Shown here: piece after piece, positions 24,947-34,699 of the stretch
Layout: every line of letters starts with the position of its first letter
How positions within the stretch are numbered: position 1 is the stretch's first letter
NCBI GenBank assembly: GCA_030737835.1
Contig: CM060850.1
Coordinates: forward strand, 13,296,249 to 13,360,248
Reading direction: 5' to 3'
DNA length: 64,000 bases
From: Acorus gramineus
Lineage: Eukaryota > Streptophyta > Magnoliopsida > Acorales > Acoraceae
Position numbers and translations under genes: made by a program
The notes under the pieces: generated by a model
Databases searched by the model: none
The model's input: the letters and a program-made list of their open reading frames with translations, nothing else
What the model was told of the DNA's origin: nothing

Positions 24947-26300
24947 ATGCCTCCTCGCAGAGGACGGCGCGGACGAGGTCCCTCTCGGTCTTTGGAGGTT
25001 TCCGGACCTACCAGAGACGAGGATGCTACCGGAGAGCCCTTGACGCAGGAGCCACCTGCTTGGGAGCGTGCTTTCGCTCGGTTGGCTGATTTGGTGGAGA
25101 CACAGACGAGGAGCAGATGGCAGAGCAGGCTAGAGAGATTCAGGAGCTGAGGGCGACCCGCGAGGCAGTTCCGCCGGTCCCCTTGGTGGTAGATCCGCCT
25201 GCGGTACCTGATGTACCCCCAGTTCCTGTGGCAGTTCCGGCAGTTGGAGTTGAGGATCCCCTGGAAAGGGAGGAGGAGCTAGAGGCGGCAGCGCGGGTGC
25301 AGCAGAGCGGCCTCAACGCCTTTCTAAAGCTCCATCCTCCCGAGTTTCATGGGCAGTCGGCAGATCCTCTTGCGCCAGAGCGTTGGTTGAGGGAGGTGGA
25401 TGTGATCTTCGCGGCAATGCTTTGCATCGATCGCTAGCGAGTCTCCTTGGCCACCTTTATGCTGAAGGGTGATGCCGCCGAGTGGTGGGCTACCCGAGTG
25501 GTGGACATTCCAGAGGGAGTGGAGCAGCTTTCTTGGGCGGGATTCCGGAGGTACTTCTTGGATGAGTACTTTCCGTTCTCGACGCGACAGCTAGTGGAGC
25601 GGGAGTTCGAGCAGCTGACTCAGGGCACCATGTCCGTCGCTGACTACTCTGCGCGCTTCACGAGTCTGTCCAGATTTGCTCCAGCCTTGGTGACGGATGA
25701 GGTCACGAGGTGCCGGCGATTCGAGCTGGGTCTCAGCAGCGCTATCCGGGTGCATGTCACTGCCCACGCTTTCACGAGGTACTCCGACGTAGTGTCTCGG
25801 GCGAAGACCGTCGAGAGAGACCTCGGGATTCAAGTGCGGGCTCCGACCCCTTCTTCAGATCAGGGTCCTTCCGGGAGTCGGGACCAGGGGCAGCGCAGGA
25901 AGAGGAGGCCCCGCTTCGAGCAGTCAGCGGCTGCCTCTCCTCCAGCAGATGCGGTGCCAGTATGGGATCCGGCGCCCATTGCAGCAGTGCCCATCCAGTC
26001 CTGGCAGCCGGAGAAGCGGCGCTGTTTTCATTGTCAGCGCATCGGGCATATCAGATACAATTGCCCAGATGCTGACCGACCCCGAGTGCCACCTCAGCAG
26101 CCGCCGTTCTTGCAGCAGCAGCTTCCGCGCCAGCAGCAGCAGCAGCAGCCTCAGCGCCAGCAGCAGCCAGTGCAGCCGGCGAGGCGTGCTCCTGTTCCTC
26201 AGCCGCGGTTGGTTCAAGGCAGAGTTGCAGCGCTTACGGCCGAGGAGGCGCAGCCTTCGGGTGTCATGGTTCGAGGTATTATCCTAAGTTCCCAGCTTTC
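24947..26300 (+). pseudogene. Damaged gag polyprotein with zinc knuckle
   Basis: Starts at ATG 24947 (MPPRRGRRGRG). The frame shifts by one near 25110, then continues to an in-frame TAG at 25435-25437, past which the same frame resumes. The retrotransposon gag core is clear: PPEFHGQSADPLAPERWLRE, then LATFMLKGDAAEWWATRV and YFPFSTRQLVEREFEQLTQG. A Gln-rich nucleocapsid region follows, with a CCHC knuckle CFHCQRIGHIRYNC (26023-26064). The protein stays gypsy-like to VAALTAEEAQPSGVMVRG (about 26275), where a protease would begin, then turns into unrelated spacer. Gag would coat the retroelement RNA. With one frameshift and one stop this copy cannot make a full protein. Confidence 0.9.
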
Positions 26301-27720
26301 TAGTATAAGGATAGTTGTGTGTGTAATTGGTGGTTATTATGCAAGTGTGTGGGGTATCTGGATGAGTGAGTGTCAAGAGCGGTTGGTTGGGTTAAGGAAG
26401 CCGGGTTTTAGCTGTCCTGGCAGTGAGTTCCCATCAGTAGGTACCGCCGATGCAATCGGAGGGTACTGAATTTGGGAGTATGCTAGGTAGGGGCTACCGG
26501 TAAGAGGTTATTGAATGGTGTCGCGAGCGTGGAATCGCTCTCCCCTTAGTTGGATCCACGTAGTACAGCCCCGGCGTTAGACAGGCTCCCGGTCAGAGGA
26601 CCAGGCGAGCTACGGAGCGGGGAGAGGCTACCGGTGGACCAGGGGTAGAGAGCAGTCTAAGTCTCCCAAAGTCCCAATATGTCTCCTTTCGGGAGTGAGG
26701 GTGTGGATGAGGCGAAGACGGGTCGCTCGTGACCAAATGGTTTATTCGACCATTCCCGATGATGTTGGGTTCGGTCCTGTAATGGATGATGACGCGAGTA
26801 TGGTGTCGTTCTCCCCTTCGTTGGACCCGAGTAGGGACTCCTCAGCGTTAGAGAGGCCTTCCTGACAGAGGGCTCCCCTCAGTAGGCACCTCCTGATTTG
26901 GTTTCGGACTGTGCTGAATTGTGGGAGCGGACCAGGCGGCCTACGGTGTGGAGGAGAGGCTACCGGTGGACCAGGGGTAGAGAACAGTCTAAGTCTCTCC
27001 CAAAGTCCCAATATGTCTCCTGATGGGAGTGAGGGTGTGGATGAGACAAAGACGCGTCGCCTCGTGACTCGGTCGTGGTTCGACCGTTCCCATAGAGGTT
27101 GGGTCCGGTCTTGAGATGGATGCTGAAGGATATCGGTGGATGATTATCTAGATGTAGATGATCCGGTGAGATTGGTAATGTTCTTTAATAATGATGTCTT
27201 CTTCTAGTGTTCCTTTCTGGATTAAGGGGCCTTGTGAGGTCGGCGTTGAAACCCGGGCTAGGATACTTCGTGTTCCTTGTTTGGTTGTCGGGGTATCCTA
27301 TATCGGGATTTCATGCTGCTTTCCCGAGGTTCTTTTCCCAGTCAAGGGATACCTTAGAAGCATCAGCTGGTGATGGATCAAGTGCGAGTTTTGGGTAGAG
27401 GTTAAGGCCTTTTGGGCTGAGTGGTTTCTGGGAAAGGATATCTGTGGACCCGGGTAAGACGCTTGCTATGTCGAATTGGCGTAGACCGTCGAGCCCTGCA
27501 TGGATTCGGAGCTTCCGGAGTTTGGCAAGTTATTGCAGGAGGTTTGACGAGGATTCTCGAAGATAGCTGTTCCTTTTACCCGCCTTACTCGGAGGGATAT
27601 CCGGTTCGAGTGGTCCCCTTCTTGCGAGGAGAGCTTCCTGGAGTTTACTCGGAGGCTCACCTTAGCGCCAATTCTTACCTCTCCGTCTTGGAGTGGTGGG
27701 TTCGCAGTGGGTAAAGGTGT
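26301..27720. repeat. Repetitive spacer in place of pol
   Basis: About 1.4 kb with no reverse transcriptase, RNase H or protease motif in any frame. It holds two copies of a block (about 26570-26700 and 26845-27035) with GCTACCGGTGGACCAGGGGT and CCCAATATGTCTCCT, plus a copy of the LTR module at 27222-27350. The same phrases in milder form are in the LTR (23886-24110). This spacer and the LTR share an origin. Confidence 0.8.
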
Positions 27721-27727
27721 GTCCGCG

Positions 27728-27955
27728 ATCCTGCTCACGTCATCCCGTTCGAGCCGTTCGTCTCTGAGCCGGACAGTCATTCGTGGAGCAGTAGATTGTG
27801 ATCATGGACCGCCGCGTGAGGAGGCTCTGCACCAAGACCGTCCAGTTGGTCGAGGTGCGATGGCAGCACCGTTCCGGTGTTAAGGACACTTGGGAGCTCA
27901 TGGAGGCCAGGTTCGACGCGTATCCGCATCTTTCCCCTCCTAGATGTTTTTGGCG
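27728..27955 (+). pseudogene. Remnant of integrase C-terminus
   Basis: DPAHVIPFEPFVSEPDSHSW in one frame (27728 on) and, after a frameshift and a TAG, MDRRVRRLCTKTVQLVEVRW with KDTWELMEARFDAYPHL in the next. This matches the usual end of plant gypsy pol proteins, where a '..V.V.W......ATWE.E..M...YP.LF' pattern closes the chain. Only about 75 residues remain, so the pol deletion took nearly everything between the protease start and this tail. Confidence 0.8.
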
Positions 27956-27977
27956 AATTTTGGGGACAAAATTTCCT

Positions 27978-27990
27978 AAGGGGGGAATAA
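27978..27990 (+). other. Polypurine tract
   Basis: AAGGGGGGAATAA immediately before the 3' LTR, the expected plus-strand priming site for the retrotransposon. Confidence 0.85.
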
Positions 27991-30900
27991 TGTTATATAT
28001 GTGTCACTTTTAACCTGTTGGTAACCGTTAGAGCGCCCTGGCGGTTTTTAAAATTTTTAGGGTTTTTGGTCGGAACCGCATAATTTCAGACTGTTAGCTA
28101 TCGTCTGAGCTAGAGGACTCCGATTGGAAATCTGACTGCATATTTGGTGTCCTGGTGCCATTTCTGACCTCCCACGAAAATTTCATTGAATTCCGGCATC
28201 GTTTGCAAAAATTTTCCAGTTCCGGGGCGTATCCGGGTTTTTAAGTCGCGCTCTACTTAAAAGAAATCAAAAATCACCTCGTCACTATTCATCGTCTCTC
28301 CCGTCGAGATTTCTCTCTCCCCTCCTCCGTTTTTCTTCCTTTCAAGCCCCCTAGACCCCTCGAAATCGAAAACCCAAAGCACGGGAAGTGTAGATCGGGT
28401 CCCGATCTACACACCGGTGTCTTCAAATCCGAATTCCGACGACTTTAGCCTCCCCGACCTCCCCTCTCTCTCCTCTGTTTTGGCCCATTTTGGTGGTGGA
28501 GCTAGATCGGGGCGTGAGAAGGCTTTTGGGAAGGGTTTCGGCGCGTGGAGAGCGTCCGGACTTCGCTCCCTCCCCTCGGTAAGCCTTCTTTCCCTCCTTT
28601 TTCTTGCTTAGATGAATGGTAGGGAGGGGTTTTTGTGTTTGGGGGTGGTCGGAGGCTGTGGGGGGGTCGTCGGAGGGCGGTCGGGGGTGGTTGGAAGGTG
28701 GTTTGGGTGGTCTCGGGTGGTGGTGGCGCTCGGGCTGCGGCAGGACGTCCGGGCCAAGCAGCAGCAGCAGCAGCAGCCCCGGGCGGCGCCAGGTCGGGTG
28801 CGCGCGGGCAGGCGCGCGTGCGTGCGCGGGCGCGCGGCGTGCGCGCGAGGGCGCGCGGGCCTGGTGCAGGGCGCCGGTGCTGGGCGAGCAGAGGCGGGTG
28901 CTGGGCGGCTGGCGCGCGTGGAGCAGGTCGCGCGGGCGCGCGAGGTGGCTGAGGCAGCGGAGGCGTGCGTGCGCGAGGTGGCTGAGGCAGCGGAGGCGTG
29001 CGTGCGCGAGGTGGCCGAGGCCGTGGCGATGCGCGGAGGCCGCGGCGAGTGCGTGGTGGTGCGCGGAGGCCGCGGCGAGGCCGTGGCGGTGCGCGGAGGG
29101 CGCGGAGAGGCCGCGGTGGTGCGCGCGAAGCGCGGCGAGGTGCGGCGAGGGCGTGCGAGGTGCGCGCGAGGTGCGGCAAGGTGTGCGAGGTGCGTGCGAG
29201 GTGCGCGCGAGGTGCGGCGAGGTGGCGGAGGTGCGCGCGGGGTGCGCGCGAGGCGGGGCACTGCGTGCGGGGGCGCGCGGGGTGCTCGCGGACCGGCGCG
29301 AGGCGTGCGGGGCCGCGGTGGCGCGTCCGGGCGGTGGCCGACCGTGCGGGTGGTTGCCGGGGGCCGTGCGGGTGGTTGCCGAGGCCGCGGGTAGTTGTTG
29401 GGGAAGTGTTGGATGTTGTTGTGTGTGTTATGTATGTATTAATGATAATTGTGGATTAATACTTACCAATAATGTCTGTCTTGCAGATCTCGACGACGGT
29501 CGCGCGTCGACCCAGATACTGGTGAGTGGGACAATCCAACCCAGTCGAGAGGTGTTATACGCACTTGGGCGTATACCGACCTCTCCTGGGGCGTCTTGGA
29601 TGAATATTAACCTGCAATAATATGTATCCATGATTGTATAATTTATGTGTAGAATGCATGCTTCCCTAGTCTTTGCATGTTAGGGACTTGCCCCTTAGGA
29701 TATGCATATGAGCCTTGCAGCATGTCCCTGTTTACATGCTAGGAAACCCGGCCTATGCATGTGTCCTACTAGTTTTATTTATTAAATTAAATACTAGTAT
29801 CTGTTGAATTGCATGTTATAGTGATTATTTTAGGGGAGGGGCCTTGCGAGGACAGCGGTGAGACCCGGGTTAGGGTACACCGTGTTCCTTGTTTGGTTGT
29901 CGGAGCGTCCTATAACGGGAACTCACGCTGCCCTCCCGAGTTGCTTTCCCCCAAGAATATTTCACTATGATATAACCTTATGCATGTTCCCCGCATCGTA
30001 GTTATGCGCCCTGGTGGGTTCTGAGGAATTCAGAACGTTAGAGTTGTATGTTTGGTATGATTATTAGCATGAGTAGTGAATATTATAGGGGAGGGACCTT
30101 GCGAGGACAGCGGTGAGACCCGTGTTAGGGTACTCCGTGTTCCTTGTTTGGTTGTCGGGGTACCCTGTATCGGGAACTCACGCCGCCCTCCCGAGTTTCT
30201 TTCCCCCAGTGGTATTCCAACACTGCTTTTGATTGTACTGTTTCCCCGCATCTTGGTTATGCGCGCTGGAGGAACTCTGAAGAGTTCATGACATTTGAGT
30301 TGGAGAGATGCGTTGTCGGCGGATCCGAGTGGATCATATGCGATGGATAGGCTGTTCTGTTGCCCTGCGTTGGATCCTTTAGAGACTACCTCGGCGTTAG
30401 ACAGGTTGTCCCGTGCAGGGGCTCCCACTAGTAGGCGCCTCCTGGTTTGATGAAGGACTGTGCTGAACATGGGAGTGGCCAAACAACCGCGGAGTGAGGA
30501 GAGACTATCGGTGGACCAAGGGTGACCAACAGCCTAGTCAGTCCCAAAATCCTATGTCACCCGTGGTAGGGTGAGGGTGAGGGTGTAGTGGGTTGTCGAT
30601 GAGCGACCCACTGGTTTTGTTTATGAATGTTTATCAGTCCCAAAATCCTATGTCACCTTTGGAAAGGTGAGGGTGAGGGTGTAGTGGGTAGGCGATAAGC
30701 GACCCGCTGGTCTTGTTTATTGATGATAGTTAGTCCCAAAATCCTGAGTCCCCTGTTGAGGGGTAAGGGTGAGGGTATGATCTGGATTGGATAAATGGTT
30801 ATGTTGTTCCTGCCCCTTTGAGGCGGGATGAATGGCTGGATTAATATGTTGTGGTCAATATTGTCTGTGATGCATGGGTTGTGCCATTCACTGAGCGTGT

Positions 30901-31338
30901 GGCTCACCCCTCGCATATGTTTTTCCCCAGTTGCCACTGAGCTGGAGCTGGAGCCGGAGCAGCAGTTGGAGCTTTCCGAGGGATTTCTTCAGTAGCGGAG
31001 CAGCGCTACGTCCGCGAGTACCAGAGGCTATCAGCATCCCTTTCCTTGGCTGTATGTATTGTATTTTCGTGCTGAGCACGTGTTGTATATGTTCAGTTAT
31101 ATATTTGTGTATATTGGCTCTCACAGGACGTATGATTGTGTATCGAGTCTGTAGAATGTTTATTCACAGATTCAGTCTTTTGCTTCCGCATTAGGTGTAT
31201 ATATCATGTCAGCTTCTTGTCATTGTGTGTCATTCTGTTTATTGTGTATGATATATATTGTTGACCTCCTGTGTAGGTTTCTGATATGATATATATACAT
31301 TTGCCGCGTCCCGGGGTTGGCCGCCCTGGGGCGTGACA
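27991..31338 (+). repeat. 3' LTR (3348 bp)
   Basis: Near-identical to the 5' LTR, with the same GC island, direct repeats and tandem units. Reading the two side by side, about two dozen base differences cluster in the first 380 bp. The remaining ~2.95 kb shows only about fifteen small differences, mostly one- to three-base indels. It ends GGGGCGTGACA before the TSD CGGCG. Confidence 0.95.
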
Positions 31339-31529
31339 CGGCGGGTGAAAGATGGGATGACGATCAGGCTTCGTGGACGGCGATCAGGGGCGTCGTGGAG
31401 GTGATCGGCGGGTGCCGTGGAGGCGTGGCGATCAGCCGGAGTCGTTGAGGCGATCGGTGGGAATCGTTGATGTGATCGGTGGTTGATGGAGGTGATCAAA
31501 AGGGGGTCTCACAGTGGGAGTGGGTCGAA

Positions 31530-31551
31530 GAGAGAGAGAGAGAGAGAGAGA
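31530..31551. repeat. (GA)n microsatellite
   Basis: About eleven GA units in the right arm of the MULE. On the minus strand this is a CT tract 5' of the putative right-arm ATG, like the CT-rich leader on the left arm. Confidence 0.9.
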
Positions 31552-31711
31552 CAAACTTAAATGAGATGGGGTGGTTTTATCTTGTTCACACCCCTAACAT
31601 TTAACATGGGGTGGTTTTATAGGTTTAAAAAATTAGACAGGGTGGGTTTCCTTTGGAGGTGGTGTTAATAATGGTCCCCAACACATAATCGATCCAAACA
31701 CATATCTAGAT

Positions 31712-32537
31712 TAGGCCTGTCAACGGGTCGGGTCCAGACCCGGACCCGACCCGACCCGGACCCGATTACACGTGTAATATACCCGACCCGATTTGGACCC
31801 GACCCGAGTTGGACCCGACCCGGCGGACCCGAACAAACAAACGGGTCGGGTCCGGGTCCACCCCGCCCCGACCCGTTGGACCCGTTGGACCCGACTGTTT
31901 TTTTTAATATATGTTCATATATTATAAGACCATTAGTATTAGTTGATACATAATTTTATTTCTTACTTAACTTATTTTTGTATCTACAAGTTCATAAATC
32001 ATAATCATAACAAGCCTATAAATCGGTTTGTTTTGGACAATTAATTTATTAGCATTTGAATTTGTATAATTAATTAGTTTGTTGCATGATTTATGTTTAT
32101 TATTTAGGTTAATATGTTAGTGTTTATTGTTTTGAATGTTGTTTAGGTTAGTTGTGTTTATTATTTAGGTTAATATGTTTTTTATGTTAGTGATTATTGT
32201 TTTGGATGTTGTTTAATAATTCATTTACTTCTTTTGAATTGTATAAAATTATATTCAAACATAGTCTCATTAACAATAATGTTTTATTACAAAAAATTTC
32301 AAATAGAATGATAAGACAAACAAATATATGAGCTCTTCTCTTTTTTTTTTCTTTTTTTTTTTACCCAACCATCCGGGTCGGGTCGGACCCGGACCCGACC
32401 CGGGTCCGACGGGTCCGGGTCCGGGTCCACATTTCTCCGGACCCGCCGGGTCTTGGGTTGGACCCGGACCCGCCGGGTCCTGTCACGGGTCGGGTCCGGG
32501 TCCACCCCGACCCGACCCGGACCCGTTGACAGGCCTA
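31712..32537. mobile_element. Non-autonomous hAT-type foldback element with GGGTC arrays
   Basis: Terminal inverted repeats TAGGCCTGTCAACGGGTCGG and its reverse complement at the right end, with a perfect 8-bp TSD ATCTAGAT (31704-31711 and 32538-32545). The 8-bp duplication is typical of hAT transposons. Both arms (about 31723-31892 and 32371-32526) are dense arrays of GGGTC/GGGTCC/GACCC microrepeats on both strands. The 480-bp AT-rich middle has no transposase. Confidence 0.9.
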
Positions 32538-32895
32538 ATCTAGATGCATTCTCAACAAGAAACTACATTTAAACATGTATGGGGACTGCCCGATTGTGCT
32601 CTAAACGTGAACACACATTATACACAATTAACATTAAAGCATGCCCCTAATTATCTTATTCATACCATACAATAAACACTTCTACAATCACAACCAACAA
32701 AACCCAAACATCACATCAAACCCAATTGCCATGCGCCACGTGGCAAGTGGGCCCCAATGTTGTTTATTCTCTCTCAACCAACCAACCAACGACGACTCTC
32801 TCACTCATACACACACACACACTAAATAGTACCCCATGCAAACAAAAGCATACAAACATAATCATAATCAACTTAGGTTTCACAAAGCCCTAATT
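32538..32895. other. Downstream region of the acidic-protein gene
   Basis: No gene is seen. It includes an ACACAC tract at about 32810-32822 and probably the 3' untranslated end of the minus-strand gene that stops at 32896. Confidence 0.5.
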
Positions 32896-34577
32896 TCACT
32901 CCTCACTCTTCTCAGCAGGGGCCTCCACAACCTCCCCTTCTCTGTCCTTACTGCTCTCAGTACCGACCTCCTCTCCTCCCTCTTCCACCACCGCCACCAC
33001 CTCTTCAGCCACCACCACCACCACCTCCTCTGTCACTGTGGGTGCATCAGTAATGACAGATTCAGGAGCCTCTTCTGTCACCACTGCCTCTGCTTCTGCT
33101 CCCACAGCTTCACTGGCTTCCAAGTCCTCCTCTTTCACTTCTCTGGTGGCGGCGGCTGTCTCGGCTTCTTTGGCTTCCTCTTCTGGCTCTGCCTCCACCT
33201 CTTTTGGTTCTTCGGTGGCAGCGGCCTCCACCGCCGCCTCTTTGGGTTCTTCGGCTTGTTGGGTGGCCTCTTCTTTAAGTTCGGCTTCCGCCGGAGTTTC
33301 GATGGGTGTCGGCGTGGCTTCTTCGGCTACGGTTAGTGTCTCCGGTGGTGTGTTTAGTTCCTCCGGTTGAGTCTTCTCCGGCAACGCCGCCGTCGCTGAT
33401 TGAACCTGCACCACCACATTTGTATGTGTGCTCTCAAACTTCATATTTGAAAACTATGTATTATAATTTTATCAATGAAAATTTTGAATTATGAGGTAAA
33501 TGTAATGGTAACGTCTTGAATGGAAAATGAAGCAATGTGAAATGATCAGATATAAAAGGAAAGTGATTGAAAGAAAATCATTTATGTTAATTTTGTTAAG
33601 TGAGAAAAAATTATTTTGTTAATTTTTTTAATTCACTCTTAGCCCATGTTTTGGAATGAGAATAAACCCTCGGATAATCCGGATAGAAATTTTGTTGTGT
33701 TTGGAAAGCCCGGATAACCCCGGATAAAGTCTGCTAGAATAAACTGGTATAAAGTGGTATATGGATTCTAATCAATCCCTAAAATAAAAGTTATCCTAAG
33801 TTATTCCACCCAAAGAATACCCCTAAAATAAAAGTTATCCTAAGTTATTCCACCCAAAGAATATGTGAGCCTACTGTCAAATCAACTATGATCACCTCTT
33901 ATAAATCACCTCTCAAATCAACTATTATTACATTTTTACATTTTATAAATCCTTACTTTATTCACATTTTACCCAAACAACAAAACATTTATTCTTACGT
34001 TTACCAACGAGAATAATTCAAAACACAACCAAACACAAAATCAATTTATCCTTATTTATACTCACTTATGCCAGAATAACTGTATGCCCAAGAATAAATC
34101 ATATTCTGTATCCAAACGGGAGCTTAAGGGGAGTTTAAAAAGAACACTATTCTTCCATTGTAATAATACAAAGAGGTAAAGAAAAATAAGATTGTTTCAC
34201 TTCTTTTGTTTGACACGAACACCAGTTTTTCAAGGGTCAAAAGAATAAAGAATTGTGCATGTCGAATCACACCTAAATGATAGACATTGAACTTTGATAC
34301 CATGTTGATCATCTAGACATAAGGGAACCTGAAAATGGTGATTATTTAGGCGCTGTTTGGAAGTGCGGTGGGGATAGAATAATTTTAAAAAAACTGACTG
34401 ACTTTAATTTAAAAAATGAGGCAAAAAAATTTCACGGTGAACACTGGAAACACAACGAACGCGACATTTAAAAAAAAGATGTTTGCAATTTTGTTTGATT
34501 GTTGACCTTAAACAAACAAGAAATTGATCAATATATAAAAAAAACATTAGGACCTTAGTTACCTCAACAGTAGCCAT
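32896..34577 (-). CDS. Glu/Ala/Val-rich acidic protein of unknown function
   Basis: Two exons: 34577-34563 (15 nt, Met-Ala-Thr-Val-Glu) and 33405-32896, joined in phase 0 to give 174 residues. The start is fixed by the ATG followed closely by a GAG|GTAACT donor; exon 2 begins after TGGTGGTGCAG. The chain is almost wholly low complexity: E, A, V, T and P, few aromatics, no membrane segment, strongly acidic. It is probably a disordered soluble protein. I recall similar short acidic proteins beginning MATVEV in dicots, without known function. A TATA box lies about 100 bp upstream. The 1.16-kb intron contains a complete Tourist-like MITE. The plus-strand Ser-rich ORFs in the same place are shadows of this biased sequence. 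Confidence 0.8.
33642..34123. mobile_element. Tourist-like MITE in the acidic-gene intron
   Basis: 482 bp, ends GCCCATGTTTTGGAATG and, in reverse, GCTCCCGTTTGGATAC, flanked by TTA on both sides (33639-33641 and 34124-34126), the PIF/Harbinger-type TSD. Inside, a 43-bp sequence (CCCTAAAATAAAAGTTATCC onward) is tandemly doubled (33777-33819 and 33821-33863). It is the same family as 48368-48805 in the opposite orientation. Confidence 0.85.
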
Positions 34578-34678
34578 AGCTGCCAAAGGGGTATTTATGT
34601 ATGGCCTTTGTTTAGGGTTTGATGGAATAAGCTAAGCAAGGCTTGTGTGTGAAGGAGGGAGGGCTGAAGTTGTGGGGG

Positions 34679-34687
34679 TATATATAG
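34679..34687 (-). promoter_or_regulatory. TATA box of the acidic-protein gene
   Basis: CTATATATA on the minus strand, about 100 bp upstream of the ATG at 34577, a normal plant spacing for a short leader. Confidence 0.6.
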
Positions 34688-34699
34688 AGGTGTGGAGAG

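Larger units (their letters stand above)
21481..31338 (+). mobile_element. Non-autonomous Ty3/gypsy LTR retrotransposon with giant LTRs
   Basis: LTRs 21481-24827 and 27991-31338 begin TGTTATATATG and end GGGCGTGACA. The 5-bp TSD CGGCG is perfect (21476-21480 and 31339-31343). The primer-binding site matches initiator tRNA-Met and a purine tract precedes the 3' LTR. The 3.16-kb interior is shorter than one LTR. It keeps a damaged gag with zinc knuckle and a degenerate integrase C-terminus; protease, reverse transcriptase and RNase H are missing. The gag sequence is of the plant gypsy/chromovirus kind (Tekay/Del-like, by recollection of the motifs). The design resembles gag-only 'TR-GAG' elements. 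It must have moved with enzymes from another element. Confidence 0.93.
19960..31499 (-). pseudogene. Putative spliced gene entering from the right end of the MULE, split by the retrotransposon
   Basis: On the minus strand an ATG at 31499 opens a 63-codon exon once the nested retroelement and one TSD copy are removed (31499-31339 joined to 21475-21448). Its product is His/Pro-rich (ADHLHDAPDRRPRS, RRPLSWPPLVL) and ends at a TTG|GTAAAT donor in phase 0. A phase-compatible exon lies at 20668-20552 (KNLVILKDLFKLRWDELTL) with TAG acceptor and AAG|GTATGC donor. Another open segment with good splice borders lies at 20040-19960 (HAFAVFLSSFIKQNIDIV), but its phase needs an intervening exon I could not find. 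I do not recognise the protein. It may be a second MULE gene or a captured host gene. Confidence 0.3.
14218..31679. mobile_element. Mutator-like element (MULE), decayed, with a nested LTR retrotransposon
   Basis: The left end GGGGCGTGATATACCCACC and the right end, in reverse complement GGGGACCATTATTAACACC, introduce similar AC-rich arms with repeated AAACCACCCC blocks. Flanks AACAAAAAA (14209-14217) and AACACATAA (31680-31688) agree at 7 of 9 bases, a plausible old 9-bp TSD. The transposase and OTU reading frames run inward from the left end. A second, spliced reading frame runs inward from the right end on the minus strand, as in two-gene MULEs. Without the nested retrotransposon (21481-31338) the element is about 7.6 kb. 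The ends are inferred by eye; the transposase content is certain. Confidence 0.6.

Noticed and set aside
31723..32526. GGGTC arrays as interstitial telomere or CRISPR-like repeats
   Set aside because: They lack the TTTAGGG plant telomere unit and regular spacers, and sit inside hAT-type ends with an 8-bp duplication.
33038..33370. Plus-strand Ser/Ala-rich ORF over the acidic gene
   Set aside because: Antisense shadow of GAG/GCC-rich codons in the real minus-strand exon.
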